64,000 bases of DNA from CAZMXP01 sp964570285 (GTDB taxonomy: Bacteria; Planctomycetota; PLA2). Shown one piece after another: positions 8,224 through 15,455 of the stretch. Made by a program: the position numbers and the translations under genes. The first letter of the stretch is position 1. The number at the start of each line of letters is the position of its first letter. The notes below the pieces were generated by a model. That model worked only from the letters and a program-made list of their open reading frames with translations, ran no database searches and was not told the origin of the DNA. The DNA lies in contig CAZMXP010000021.1 of assembly GCA_964570285.1 (NCBI GenBank), positions 8,308 through 72,307 on the forward strand, written 5' to 3'.

Positions 8224-9195
8224 GTGTCCATCGTTTCGGTCAAGGAGCTCCTCGACGCGGGGGTGCAGTTCGGCCACATGGCGGCCGTCTGGAACCCGCG
8301 CATGGAGCCCTACATTCACGGCAAGCGGAACGGGATCCACATCATCGACCTGAAGGGGACCGTCCGCGGTCTGATCCGCGCCTACAACTTCCTGCAGCGG
8401 TTGTGCGGAGACGGAAAGGGCGTCCTTTTCGTTGGGACCAAGCGGCAGGCCCGCAACACGATCATTGCCGAGGCCCGGCGTTGCGGACAACCCTATGTCG
8501 GCGAGCGGTGGCTCGGCGGCATGCTCACCAACTTCTACACGATCCGCCAGCGCCTCAAGCGCCTGCAGGACCTGGAGGAGCTCGACGCGACCGGCCCGGC
8601 GGCGTTCGTCACCAAGCGCGAGCGCTCGCGCGCGCTGCGCGAGATGAAGAAGATCACGAAGAACCTCGACGGCGTGCGCGCGATGGAGCGCCTGCCGGGC
8701 GCGGTCATCGTCATCGATCCCCGGGTCGAGGGGATCGCGGTCCTCGAGGCGAGCAAGCTCGGCATCCCGGTGATCGCGCTGCTCGACACCGACTGCAACC
8801 CGGAGAACATCGACATCCCGATCCCCGGCAACGACGACGCGATGCGGGCGATCCAGATCGTGCTCTCCCGGCTCGCCGACGGCGTGCTGAAGGGGGTGCA
8901 GGACTGGAAGGTCAAGGAGGCGATCCTGCGCAAGCAGGAGGACGACCGCCGCCGCATCGAGGAGAAGCGGCGCGAGGAGATCCGCCAGCGGCAGCGCGCC
9001 GAGGCGGCCGCGCGCAAGCGGCGCGACGAGGCGGACAAGAAGGCGCGGGAGGCGGCGGCGCGCGACGTCGCGGCCGACGCGGCCGAATCGGGGGAGGCGC
9101 CGGAGGGGGAGGCACCCGGCGAGAAGGCCCCGCCCGGCAGGGACGCGGAGGACGCCGAGACGAAGTACGGCAAGTACGGCGATCCGGAGGAGTGA
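8224..9195 (+). CDS. rpsB: 30S ribosomal protein S2
   Basis: Small-subunit ribosomal protein needed for S1 binding and translation initiation. Seen: SVKELLDAGVQFGHMAAVWNP at the N terminus, GTKRQARNTI, RWLGGMLTNFYTIRQRLKRL, and PVIALLDTDCNPENIDIPIPGND, all hallmark S2 segments. The core ends near residue 235. A charged extension of about 85 residues follows: Arg/Glu/Lys coiled-coil-like, then acidic with Gly and Pro, ending YGKYGDPEE. Such tails occur in S2 of Planctomycetota and other phyla but add considerably to the usual 230-260 aa. GTG start with GGAGG five bases upstream. Its stop overlaps the tsf start by one base (TGATG). Confidence 0.96.
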   Translation: MSIVSVKELLDAGVQFGHMAAVWNPRMEPYIHGKRNGIHIIDLKGTVRGLIRAYNFLQRLCGDGKGVLFVGTKRQARNTIIAEARRCGQPYVGERWLGGMLTNFYTIRQRLKRLQDLEELDATGPAAFVTKRERSRALREMKKITKNLDGVRAMERLPGAVIVIDPRVEGIAVLEASKLGIPVIALLDTDCNPENIDIPIPGNDDAMRAIQIVLSRLADGVLKGVQDWKVKEAILRKQEDDRRRIEEKRREEIRQRQRAEAAARKRRDEADKKAREAAARDVAADAAESGEAPEGEAPGEKAPPGRDAEDAETKYGKYGDPEE

Positions 9196-10058
9196 TGGAG
9201 ATCGACGCCAAGCTCGTGGCGGACCTGCGCCGGACGACCGGTCTGCCGATGATGAAGTGCAAGCAGGCGCTCGTCGACGCGAAGGGCGACATCGAACTCG
9301 CGATGGAGAACCTGCGCAAGGGCGGGCTCAAGGCGGTGGAGGGGGTCAAGGACCGGGCGCTCAAGGAGGGGCTCGTCTACACCCACACCGAGGGGAGCGG
9401 CGCCTGCGCGCTCTCGGTGCTCTGCAACACCGACTTCGTCGCGCGCTCCGACGACCTGCGCGCCTTCGGGGCGATGCTCGTGAAGCACCTCTACACCCAC
9501 GCGCCCGCGGACCGCGGCGCGGGGGAGTCGCTCCGCTCGATGAAGCTGCCCACCGGCAAGACGGTGGACGAGACGATCACGGGGATGATCCAGAAGACCC
9601 GGGAGAACATCGCCGTCGGGAGCTACGCGCGCTTCCGGCCCGAGAAGGGGCATGTCTTCGTCTACGTGCACCACAACCAGCGCATCGCGAGCCTGATCGA
9701 GCTCGAGGGCACGGGTCTCGCGAAGGCGCCGCCGATCGCCGAGCTCGGCAACGAACTCGGCATGCAGGTCGCGTTCCACGCCGACGTGAAGGCGCTCGTG
9801 CGCGAGGAGCTCGATCCGGCCTGGGTCGAGAAGGAGCGCGAGATCTTCCTCGCGCAGGCGGCCGAGATGCCCGAGGAGCGCCGCGGCAAGATCGCGGAGG
9901 GCAAGCTCAACAAGCGGCTCGGCGAGGTCGTGCTGCTGGAGCAGCCCTTCATCAAGAACGACAAGGAGACGGTCCGCCAGCACGTGGACGCGGTCTCGAA
10001 GCAGGCGGGAGTCCCGGCGAAGCTGAAGCGCTTCGCGCGCATCGGCGCGGGGGCCTAG
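9195..10058 (+). CDS. tsf: Elongation factor Ts
   Basis: Guanine-nucleotide exchange factor for EF-Tu. Seen: the N-terminal UBA-like domain with DLRRTTGLPMMKCKQALVDA (usual TGAGMMDCKKAL), then the core domains with LCNTDFVARSDDLRAF, the conserved TDFVA signature that contacts EF-Tu, HVFVYVHHNQRIASLIEL, and a C-terminal LLEQPFIKNDKETVRQHV. At 287 aa it is the normal length. ATG at 9195 shares one base with the rpsB stop. A longer reading of the same frame starts inside rpsB and is not used. Confidence 0.96.
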   Translation: MEIDAKLVADLRRTTGLPMMKCKQALVDAKGDIELAMENLRKGGLKAVEGVKDRALKEGLVYTHTEGSGACALSVLCNTDFVARSDDLRAFGAMLVKHLYTHAPADRGAGESLRSMKLPTGKTVDETITGMIQKTRENIAVGSYARFRPEKGHVFVYVHHNQRIASLIELEGTGLAKAPPIAELGNELGMQVAFHADVKALVREELDPAWVEKEREIFLAQAAEMPEERRGKIAEGKLNKRLGEVVLLEQPFIKNDKETVRQHVDAVSKQAGVPAKLKRFARIGAGA

Positions 10059-10088
10059 CGCGCCGCCCCGGCTCACGGAGGGCCAGCG

Positions 10089-10649
10089 ATGGACTACGAG
10101 ACGATCATCCTCGAGACCGCGGAGAAGATGGGGCAGTGCGTGGACCACTTCCACCACGAGCTCAAGGGGGTGCGGTCGGGCCGCGCTTCCTCGGCGCTGG
10201 TCGAGGGCATCCGCATCAACTACTACGGCAGCCCGACGCCGCTCGGCCAGATGTCGCAGATCTCGGTGCCCGAGCCGCGGCTCATCGTGATCAAGCCCTT
10301 CGACGCGTCGCAGGTGAACGAGGTCGCGAAGTCGATCCAGGCGAGCGACCTCGGCGTGACGCCGTCGGTGGACGGCAAGCTGATCCGGCTCAACCTGCCG
10401 CCGCTCTCGGAGGAGCGCCGCAAGAAGCTCGTCGCGCTCGTGAAGGAGAAGGCCGAGGCGGCGAAGGTCGCGGTGCGCAGCGTGCGCCGCGACGCGAACA
10501 AGCATGCCGAGACGGCCCTCGACGACGGCGACGTCACCGAGGACGACGGCCGCCGCCTGAAGGACGAGATCCAGGAGCAGACCAAGGAGCACGAGGGCAA
10601 GATCGACGCCGTGCTCAAGACGAAGATCGACGAGTTGATGGCGGTTTGA
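10089..10649 (+). CDS. frr: Ribosome recycling factor
   Basis: Splits post-termination ribosomes together with EF-G. Seen: HFHHELKGVRSGRASSALVE near the N terminus, the NYYGSPTPLGQMSQISVPEP loop region, and LPPLSEERRKKLVALVKEKA plus VRRDANKHAE in the coiled-coil arm. At 186 aa it is the family norm. It has a GGAGGG at 10077-10082 (30 bp after tsf) before ATG. In most bacteria pyrH (UMP kinase) lies between tsf and frr; it is absent here. A strong stem-loop begins at the stop codon. Confidence 0.96.
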   Translation: MDYETIILETAEKMGQCVDHFHHELKGVRSGRASSALVEGIRINYYGSPTPLGQMSQISVPEPRLIVIKPFDASQVNEVAKSIQASDLGVTPSVDGKLIRLNLPPLSEERRKKLVALVKEKAEAAKVAVRSVRRDANKHAETALDDGDVTEDDGRRLKDEIQEQTKEHEGKIDAVLKTKIDELMAV

Positions 10650-10669
10650 TGGGCGCCTGCGGCGCCCAT
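10649..10669 (+). terminator. Stem-loop immediately after frr
   Basis: A perfect 9-bp stem ATGGGCGCC / GGCGCCCAT with a 3-base loop begins on the last base of the frr stop codon. There is no T-run, so it could be an atypical terminator or an RNA 3'-end stabiliser. Confidence 0.5.
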
Positions 10670-10702
10670 CCAACCGTAAACGCGGGGGGCGCGGGGGCCC
10701 GT

Positions 10703-10808
10703 CGCCCGCTGCGCGGGCTATGGGCCCTGAAGGGCCCGAAGCGCTCGCCCGCTGCGCGGGCTATGGGCCCTGAAGGGCCCGAGGCGTTCGCCCGCTGGGC
10801 GGGTCATG
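10703..10808 (+). repeat. 43-bp double-palindrome tandem repeat, array 1
   Basis: Two full 43-bp units (10703-10745, 10746-10788) and a partial third. Each unit holds two hairpins: GCCCGC-TGC-GCGGGC and GGGCCCT-GA-AGGGCCC, separated by TAT, and then about 8 bases to the next unit. The array lies between the convergent frr and nucleotidyltransferase genes. A second array in the same orientation lies at 13534, sharing the lead-in GGGGCCCGT. The remainder of 10670-10906 is G-rich and shows no gene. Confidence 0.85.
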
Positions 10809-10906
10809 GAGGGGATGGGGGGGGTGGGCGGGGCCTTCGCCGCGGGTCGGAGAGACTTGCGTGCTTCTGCCTTCGAACCCCGGTCGTGATGCCGCGGGCA
10901 GCCGTG

Positions 10907-11944
10907 CTACGAGGTGCCCGCTCGAGGGGTCCGAGCGCGTTTCCACGCCTTTCTGGCGAGGTGGCGCGCGAGCAGCAGCGGGGGCATGCGCAGCCAGTGG
11001 GCGCGGACGGCGAGCAGGAGGCGCGAGGGGGCGGGCGCGAGGAAGGCTTCGGTGCCGAGACGGTCCATCAGGCGGAAGGAGAGCGCTCCGGGGCGCGGCA
11101 GCGAGCGGCAGTCCTCAGGCGCCCTGATCCCGAGGATCTTGTCGAGGAAATGGACCGAATAGAACAGCGGTCGCAGCAGGCCCAACTCCGCCGCCCTGGC
11201 GGCGAGACCCGTGGGCCCGGCAGCGAGCAGGTCCGCGAGGTCGAGCAGGTCGCGCAGCGGATTCCGCATCTCGCCCCCGAAGAGGTGGGTCGCGGCGTGC
11301 AGGAACTGGTCCTCCGGGCAGAGCATCTTGAAGCGCGGTGCTCCCTCGATGGCCACGGCCCGCGCCAACAGCTTCCGGGGGTCGGGCGCGAAGCGTCCGA
11401 CCAGCGGGAAGATCGTGTGATGGATGTCGACCACGGTGTCGCGCTCGGGGTGCCGCAGCGGCGGCAACTCGTGCATCCAGCGGCGGTAGTAGCTCTGGTC
11501 GTATTCGTCCTCGTGGACCGCGTGCCAGCCGTGGGCGCCGAGTCTCTGCTCGACTTCGGCGAGGCGGTCGCGCTCGACCATGATGTCCACGTCGCAGGCG
11601 AGCCGGCCCCGCGCGTTGGGCAGTCCGGCGAGCACGTAGGCCGCCCCCTTCAGCAGCAGCACGTCCCCCTCCACGCCGTCGAGGGCCGCGGCGATCCGGT
11701 CCACCTCCCACCGGATTGAGCGCTCCTGCGCCGCGGCGACCACCTGCCCGGCACGGATCTGCGCGCGCACCTGCGGCGGCAGCGAACCGTCGATGCCGAA
11801 CCGGCCGAGGTCGGTCGCGACCCGGGCGTGGAGGTTGAGGCGTCGCAGTTGCGGCAGCAGGCGGTCCCACGCCGACGCGTCGAGGTGCCGCGCCGACGAC
11901 GGGTCGCGCACGACCGCGAGGGGCGATCCGGCCGGCGCGATCAC
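10907..11944 (-). CDS. Nucleotidyltransferase family protein of an HprK-related kinase A island
   Basis: 345 aa. It fits the uncharacterised nucleotidyltransferase family often linked to HprK-related kinases. Seen: LLLKGAAYVLAG near residues 97-108, then the polymerase-beta-type metal motif DVD (residues 118-120, in ACDVDIMVERDR), and a third candidate acidic residue in VVDIHHTIF (about 173), followed by a helical C-terminal half with HAATHLFGG. This layout would support transfer of an NMP to a protein or small molecule; the substrate is unknown. Start is GTG at 11944, in a GTGA overlap with the kinase stop; the longer open frame beyond it is a shadow. It is the last gene of the island, and its 3' end faces the repeat array. 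Confidence 0.8.
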   Translation of the reverse strand: MIAPAGSPLAVVRDPSSARHLDASAWDRLLPQLRRLNLHARVATDLGRFGIDGSLPPQVRAQIRAGQVVAAAQERSIRWEVDRIAAALDGVEGDVLLLKGAAYVLAGLPNARGRLACDVDIMVERDRLAEVEQRLGAHGWHAVHEDEYDQSYYRRWMHELPPLRHPERDTVVDIHHTIFPLVGRFAPDPRKLLARAVAIEGAPRFKMLCPEDQFLHAATHLFGGEMRNPLRDLLDLADLLAAGPTGLAARAAELGLLRPLFYSVHFLDKILGIRAPEDCRSLPRPGALSFRLMDRLGTEAFLAPAPSRLLLAVRAHWLRMPPLLLARHLARKAWKRARTPRAGTS

Positions 11945-12849
11945 GGCCGCGCGAGCTCCTCGAAGGCGGCGATGGCGTCGTCGAGCCGGCCGTACTCGAA
12001 GTCGAGGCAGTCGCACCGGTCGACGAGGTCGGCGAGCGTCTCGAACCCGGTGCCCCCGAGCCCCCTGTAGTTCATCGAATTGTCCGCGGCGCGGATCATC
12101 GCGTCGGCCTTGGGCGTAGCCTCGAACCGCGCGGCCGAGCCGTCGCGCCACTGCGGGAAGACGAGCCAGGCGGGGCGCGCGGGCTCCGTCGCGCGCTCGA
12201 CGCTCTCGCGGGGCGGGCGCATGTGCGCCACGTCGCCCTTCTTCGTGTCCCTCCAGACGGGGCCGATCGCCGCGTGGGGCGCGAAGCGGCGCAGCAGTTC
12301 GATGGAGCCGTTCTTGAGGCCGATGGGCCGCGGCCAGGGGCACGCGAAGCCGTCCTCGGGGCGGAGCAGCGCCATCTCGTCCGAGAGCAGGCGCCACCCG
12401 CGGTGCGCGAGGGCGGCGCAGAGCGTGCTCTTGCCCGAGCCCGGCTTTGCGGGCATGACGACCGCCAGCCCGTCGCGCTCGAGCACGGCCGCATGCAGGA
12501 TCAGGTACTGGTGCGCGAGCGTGGCGACGCACCAGTTGAGGCCCCATTCGAGAAGCGGCACCGCGAGCCGGCCCGGATAGGGCTGGAAGAGAGGCTCGCC
12601 ATCGAGATGGAAGAGCGCCTGGGGGCGGAGCCACCGTCGGAGCCCGCCCGCGGGCCGGATCTCCACTTGCAGGTCGGCGAAGGAGGCCGCCTCGTCGACC
12701 GGGAAGTCGGCATAGAGGAAGTGGACCGTCTCCGCGACCGACCGGTAGCGGGAGCGGAGGCGGAGCGAGAAGGGGCCGGTGCGGATCCGTGCGCCGCTCG
12801 AGCCCAGCAGTGCGGCGAAGCGGTCCGAAGCGAGATCGAGGACTCTCAC
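11941..12849 (-). CDS. HprK-related kinase A
   Basis: 302 aa resembling the HPr kinase/phosphorylase C-terminal fold. Seen: Walker A PAKPGSGKST at residues 133-142 preceded by HAAVLERDGLAVV, then LLSDEMALL, where Asp/Glu follow the P-loop as in HprK. The HPr-binding and N-terminal features of true HprK are missing. From memory this matches the TIGRFAM model HprK-related kinase A, which is defined by its association with a PqqD-like protein and a nucleotidyltransferase, exactly the neighbours here. In lasso-peptide clusters related HprK-like enzymes phosphorylate the precursor peptide. The real substrate here is not known. Start GTG 12849 overlaps the preceding stop by 4 bases (GTGA). Confidence 0.82.
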   Translation of the reverse strand: MRVLDLASDRFAALLGSSGARIRTGPFSLRLRSRYRSVAETVHFLYADFPVDEAASFADLQVEIRPAGGLRRWLRPQALFHLDGEPLFQPYPGRLAVPLLEWGLNWCVATLAHQYLILHAAVLERDGLAVVMPAKPGSGKSTLCAALAHRGWRLLSDEMALLRPEDGFACPWPRPIGLKNGSIELLRRFAPHAAIGPVWRDTKKGDVAHMRPPRESVERATEPARPAWLVFPQWRDGSAARFEATPKADAMIRAADNSMNYRGLGGTGFETLADLVDRCDCLDFEYGRLDDAIAAFEELARP

Positions 12850-13157
12850 CGGACGCACTCGCTGAGGCCGAGCCTCTCGAACTCGCGGAGCAGGGGGAGT
12901 AGGTTCTGCGCGAGGGGGCGGTGCTCTTCGGCGGGGAGACCGAGGGATGCCGCGACGGCCCACGCCAGATCGGCGATCGACTGCGGCCCCCGCTCCAGCG
13001 CACGCAGCAGTGCGCCGGCGGTCGCATCGAGCAGGTGCGTGCTGCCCGAGGCCTCGTGGTAGACGACGGACTCGCCCTCCCAGCAGCGCCACCGAAGCGG
13101 CGGGGCGTGGAGCGCGTAGAGGAGGCGGCCGCCGGCGTCGTCAGGCGCGGCGGCTAC
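12846..13157 (-). CDS. PqqD-like protein of the HprK-related A system; start codon uncertain
   Basis: About 100 aa with the PqqD-type winged-helix signature: LRWRCWEGESVVYHEASG, then STHLLDATAGALLRAL, then a helical C terminus with HRPLAQNLLPLLREFERLGL. PqqD-like proteins bind peptide substrates and present them to modifying enzymes. The frame stays open to 13430, but the family-sized N terminus lies near 13150 and no ATG, GTG, TTG or CTG occurs there. The only coupling-like candidate is GTA at 13157-13155, overlapping the TAG stop of the small upstream gene. The nearest in-frame GTG is about 220 bases upstream and would read through the small gene in another frame. Coordinates given are the minimal coding region. 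The stop overlaps the kinase start. Confidence 0.72.
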   Translation of the reverse strand, partial: VAAAPDDAGGRLLYALHAPPLRWRCWEGESVVYHEASGSTHLLDATAGALLRALERGPQSIADLAWAVAASLGLPAEEHRPLAQNLLPLLREFERLGLSECVR

Positions 13158-13357
13158 GGAGGCGGCGATACGCTGCCGGAAAGCGCTCCCGAGGTCGTCG
13201 TGTGTTTCTTCGCGAACGCGGTCCCGTGCAGCGTCAGGATGATCGGTACTCCCAGGAGAGCGGCCCTCTTGATGATCCGCCGCCGATGCCGGATCCCCTG
13301 CTCGATCGGGGATCCCGCCCCCTGCTGCGCGCTCGCGTCCTCTCGCTGCCGATCCAT
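13154..13357 (-). CDS. Small peptide, candidate substrate of the HprK-related A system
   Basis: 67 aa, first gene of the island. Layout: a polar N terminus of about 23 residues, a basic patch (RHRRRIIKRA), a hydrophobic stretch ALLGVPIILTLHGTAFA that looks like a signal or anchor with an AFA cleavage-like end, and a short Thr/Ser/Gly tail KKHTTTSGALSGSVSPPP. ATG 13357 has GAGGG four bases upstream. Small proteins with a PIILTL-type segment are, from memory, regular neighbours of HprK-related kinase genes, so it may be the peptide that is modified, with the Thr/Ser-rich tail as possible acceptor. That is inference. Its stop lies at the probable start of the PqqD-like gene. Confidence 0.68.
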   Translation of the reverse strand: MDRQREDASAQQGAGSPIEQGIRHRRRIIKRAALLGVPIILTLHGTAFAKKHTTTSGALSGSVSPPP

Positions 13358-13388
13358 GTTCCCTCACTGCTCTCTGGATGTATCTGTG

Positions 13389-13420
13389 TCGAGCCGCCAC
13401 CGTTGCGGTGGATGCCTCGA
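13389..13420 (-). promoter_or_regulatory. Leader hairpin upstream of the small peptide gene
   Basis: Within the predicted 80-base leader a stem forms from CCACCG and CGGTGG around TTG, extended by outer TCGAG / CTCGA. It could act in attenuation or RNA stability. No known riboswitch is recognised. Confidence 0.4.
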
Positions 13421-13444
13421 CCCGTTTCACGTGTTGAGGCGTGC

Positions 13445-13473
13445 AGGATACGCAGTCGTGCGACGCAGGGCAA
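13445..13473 (-). promoter_or_regulatory. Promoter of the HprK-related A island
   Basis: Read on the minus strand: -35 TTGCCC (13473-13468), a 17-bp spacer, -10 TATCCT (13450-13445). It points into the four-gene island and predicts a leader of about 80 bases. No gene lies between 13358 and 13533. Confidence 0.5.
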
Positions 13474-13533
13474 CGGGCCAGTGGGGTTCCGGGGAGGATC
13501 CTTGTTCATGGAATTGGACGTTCTGGGGCCCGT

Positions 13534-13640
13534 CGCCCGCTGCGCGGGCTATGGGCCCTGAAGGGCCCGAAGCGTTCGCCCGCTGCGCGGGCTATGGGCC
13601 CTGAACGGCCCGAAGCGTTCGCCCGCTGGCGGGGCTATGG
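13534..13640 (+). repeat. 43-bp double-palindrome tandem repeat, array 2
   Basis: Two full units (13534-13576 and 13577-13619; the second has one changed base, in the second arm of its GGGCCC stem) plus a degenerate third. Same orientation and same lead-in as array 1, so the arrays form direct repeats about 2.8 kb apart around the HprK-related island. It ends 25 bp from the stop codon of the GNAT gene on the minus strand. Confidence 0.85.
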
Positions 13641-13664
13641 GGCTGGTGGGGGGGCGCGGGGGGG

Positions 13665-14348
13665 CTACGTCGTGGGGTGGAACTCGGAGCGGCGGCGGTG
13701 CTCGAGGTCGGCCTCCGTCGCGATGTCGGGGTTCACCCACTCGATGATCGCGGCAAAGCCGAGGCTCTCCGGGTCGTGCATCAGGTAGTCCGCGATCACA
13801 CGGAGCACGTGGAAGCCGCGCCGGAGCTGGAAGCTCAGCGTCGGGTCGCGCAACCTTCCCGCGATGACCGCATGGGTGTACTCCTCCGCGCTCATCCGCG
13901 AGGCGTGCCGGTGGTAGCCGCGGAGGCGGGCGCCGGCCCGGATGCGCAGGAGCCGCAGCCGCTTCGCGAGGCGTTCGCGCGCCGCATAGAGGCGCGAGCC
14001 GGTCCCGCGCCCCTGGAACGCCGGATTCACCATGACCTCGGCGCCGTAGAGCGTCCGACCGCCCTCCGGTTCGTGGTTCGTGAAGTAGCCCGCCGCCGTG
14101 AAATCGCGCCACGGCGCTCCCCAGTCGTAGTCGTCCCAGCGCACGATCAGGCTCGCCGCGAAGCCGAGGATCGCGCGCTGCCCCCGGTCCTCGACGACAA
14201 GCTGACCCTCCGGGAAGACGGTCTGGTGCGAGCGGAGCTGTTCCGCGCTCCACGGCGGGCTTGCGGGGTAGACCGCCCTGCAGATGGCGATCAGCGAGGG
14301 GATGTCGTCCGGCGTCGTCGGTCGGACGAGGTAGCGGGCCGCCGTCAT
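13665..14348 (-). CDS. GNAT family N-acetyltransferase
   Basis: 227 aa. Seen: YLVRPTTPDDIPSLIAICRAVYP, the usual GNAT opening, then the acetyl-CoA-binding region NPAFQGRGTGSRLYAARERL (the Q/R-x-x-G-x-G/A loop). It acetylates a primary amine of unknown identity. ATG 14348 sits in an ATGA overlap with the nitrilase-family gene upstream. In many bacteria a GNAT domain and a nitrilase domain of these types are fused into one polypeptide, so the two proteins probably act together. The longer open frame into the nitrilase gene is a shadow. Confidence 0.85.
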   Translation of the reverse strand: MTAARYLVRPTTPDDIPSLIAICRAVYPASPPWSAEQLRSHQTVFPEGQLVVEDRGQRAILGFAASLIVRWDDYDWGAPWRDFTAAGYFTNHEPEGGRTLYGAEVMVNPAFQGRGTGSRLYAARERLAKRLRLLRIRAGARLRGYHRHASRMSAEEYTHAVIAGRLRDPTLSFQLRRGFHVLRVIADYLMHDPESLGFAAIIEWVNPDIATEADLEHRRRSEFHPTT

Positions 14349-15241
14349 ACCGACTCGAGGTCGACCTCGGAGATCAGCTCCGCCGTCTTCTGGCTGTCGA
14401 GCAGCGGGAGCACCGTCCCTCCGGAGCGCGCGTCGGCGACGAGCTTCAGGTTCAGCTCGCCGATCACCATCATCTCCTGGTTCGGGATCCCCTCGGCGAG
14501 GATGCCGTCGCGGGAGAAGGCGAAGTCGCTCGGCGTCAGGATCGACGCCTGCCCGTAGTTGAGCGAGACCGCGGGCACCATCGGCAGCGAGCCGACGGTG
14601 GAGGAGTGGACGACGTACATCTGGTTCTCGATCGCGCGCGCCTGCGCGCAGTAGCGCACCCGCAGGAACCCCTGCCGGTCGTCGGTGCAGCTCGGCACGA
14701 CGAGGACCGTCGCGCCCGCGCGCGCGGCGGCCCGCGCGATCTCGGGGAACTCGACGTCGTAGCAGATCGTGACCGCGACCTTGCCGAAGTCGGTCTCGAA
14801 GATCTTGAGGCGCCGGCTCGCGCTGACGAACCACTCCTCGCTCTCGAAGCGCGTCATGTGCAGCTTGCCCTGGATGCCGACGCCGCCGGAGGGGCTGAAG
14901 AAGTGGCAGCGGTTCTGGATCTGCCCCGACGCCGGGTCCTCCGCCGGGATCGTCCCGCCGACGACGTAGATCCCGTGCTCCTTGGCCGCCTCCGCCATCG
15001 TCTCGACGAACCGCGGCGCCTGCCGCGCGAGGTCGCGCACCTGCTCCCGGATGGGCCGCTTCACGTTGCCGAGCGTCAGCAACTGCACCGTGAAGTACTC
15101 CGGGAAGACGACGAGCTGGCACTTGTAGTCCGCCGCGGTCTCGACGAGGCCGAGGACCTGCTCCCGGAACTGCTCGAAGGTGGCGACCGGCCGGATGAAA
15201 TACTGCAACGACGCGACCCGGATGCGCTCGGCGTGTGCCAT
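14345..15241 (-). CDS. Carbon-nitrogen hydrolase (nitrilase superfamily)
   Basis: 298 aa. The catalytic Glu-Lys-Cys triad is visible: Glu in QLVVFPEYFTVQ, Lys in QGKLHMTRFE, Cys in VTICYDVEFPEIA. These enzymes hydrolyse nitriles, amides or carbamoyl groups; the substrate is not inferable. Translationally coupled to the GNAT gene. A TAGCCT hexamer on the minus strand (15254-15249) lies 7 bases before the ATG with no ribosome site between, so the mRNA may be leaderless. Downstream the unit ends in repeat array 2, which may serve as terminator. Confidence 0.9.
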   Translation of the reverse strand: MAHAERIRVASLQYFIRPVATFEQFREQVLGLVETAADYKCQLVVFPEYFTVQLLTLGNVKRPIREQVRDLARQAPRFVETMAEAAKEHGIYVVGGTIPAEDPASGQIQNRCHFFSPSGGVGIQGKLHMTRFESEEWFVSASRRLKIFETDFGKVAVTICYDVEFPEIARAAARAGATVLVVPSCTDDRQGFLRVRYCAQARAIENQMYVVHSSTVGSLPMVPAVSLNYGQASILTPSDFAFSRDGILAEGIPNQEMMVIGELNLKLVADARSGGTVLPLLDSQKTAELISEVDLESV

Positions 15242-15329
15242 GGGTCGCAGGCTAACACGGGGGGAAGTGGGGTGCGAACCACGCGGACGGCCGCGTTGTT
15301 GGCGGCTGTGCTAGAGTCGCGGGGCAGAC

Positions 15330-15402
15330 GGGGGCGTAGCTCAGTCGGTAGAGCAACGGACTTTTAATCCGTCGGTCGGGGGTTCGATTCCCTCCGCCCC
15401 TA
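15330..15402 (+). tRNA. tRNA-Lys (TTT)
   Basis: A full cloverleaf can be folded: acceptor GGGGGCG with CGCCCCT, D-arm GCTC/GAGC, anticodon stem ACGGA/TCCGT around loop CTTTTAA (anticodon TTT), and a T-arm with TTCGATT. The discriminator is A; CCA is not encoded. A TGCTAGAGT at 15309-15317 is a possible extended -10. Confidence 0.95.
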
Positions 15403-15434
15403 AAAAAAGCCGCCGTAGGACGGCGTCTTTTTTT
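15402..15434 (+). terminator. Rho-independent terminator after tRNA-Lys
   Basis: A run of seven A, a GC stem (GCCGCCGT / ACGGCGTC with one mismatch) and seven T form a near-perfect hairpin. It is symmetrical enough to work in both directions. Confidence 0.88.
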
Positions 15435-15455
15435 AGTAAGGGAGAGGTTGTCCTA

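Noticed and set aside
10703..10808. Possible CRISPR array
   Set aside because: Units are directly contiguous with no unique spacers, and each unit is itself two palindromes. No cas genes are present.
11941..12849. Genuine HPr kinase/phosphorylase of carbon catabolite control
   Set aside because: The HprK N-terminal domain and signature loops are missing, no HPr or PTS genes are near, and the context fits the HprK-related A system.
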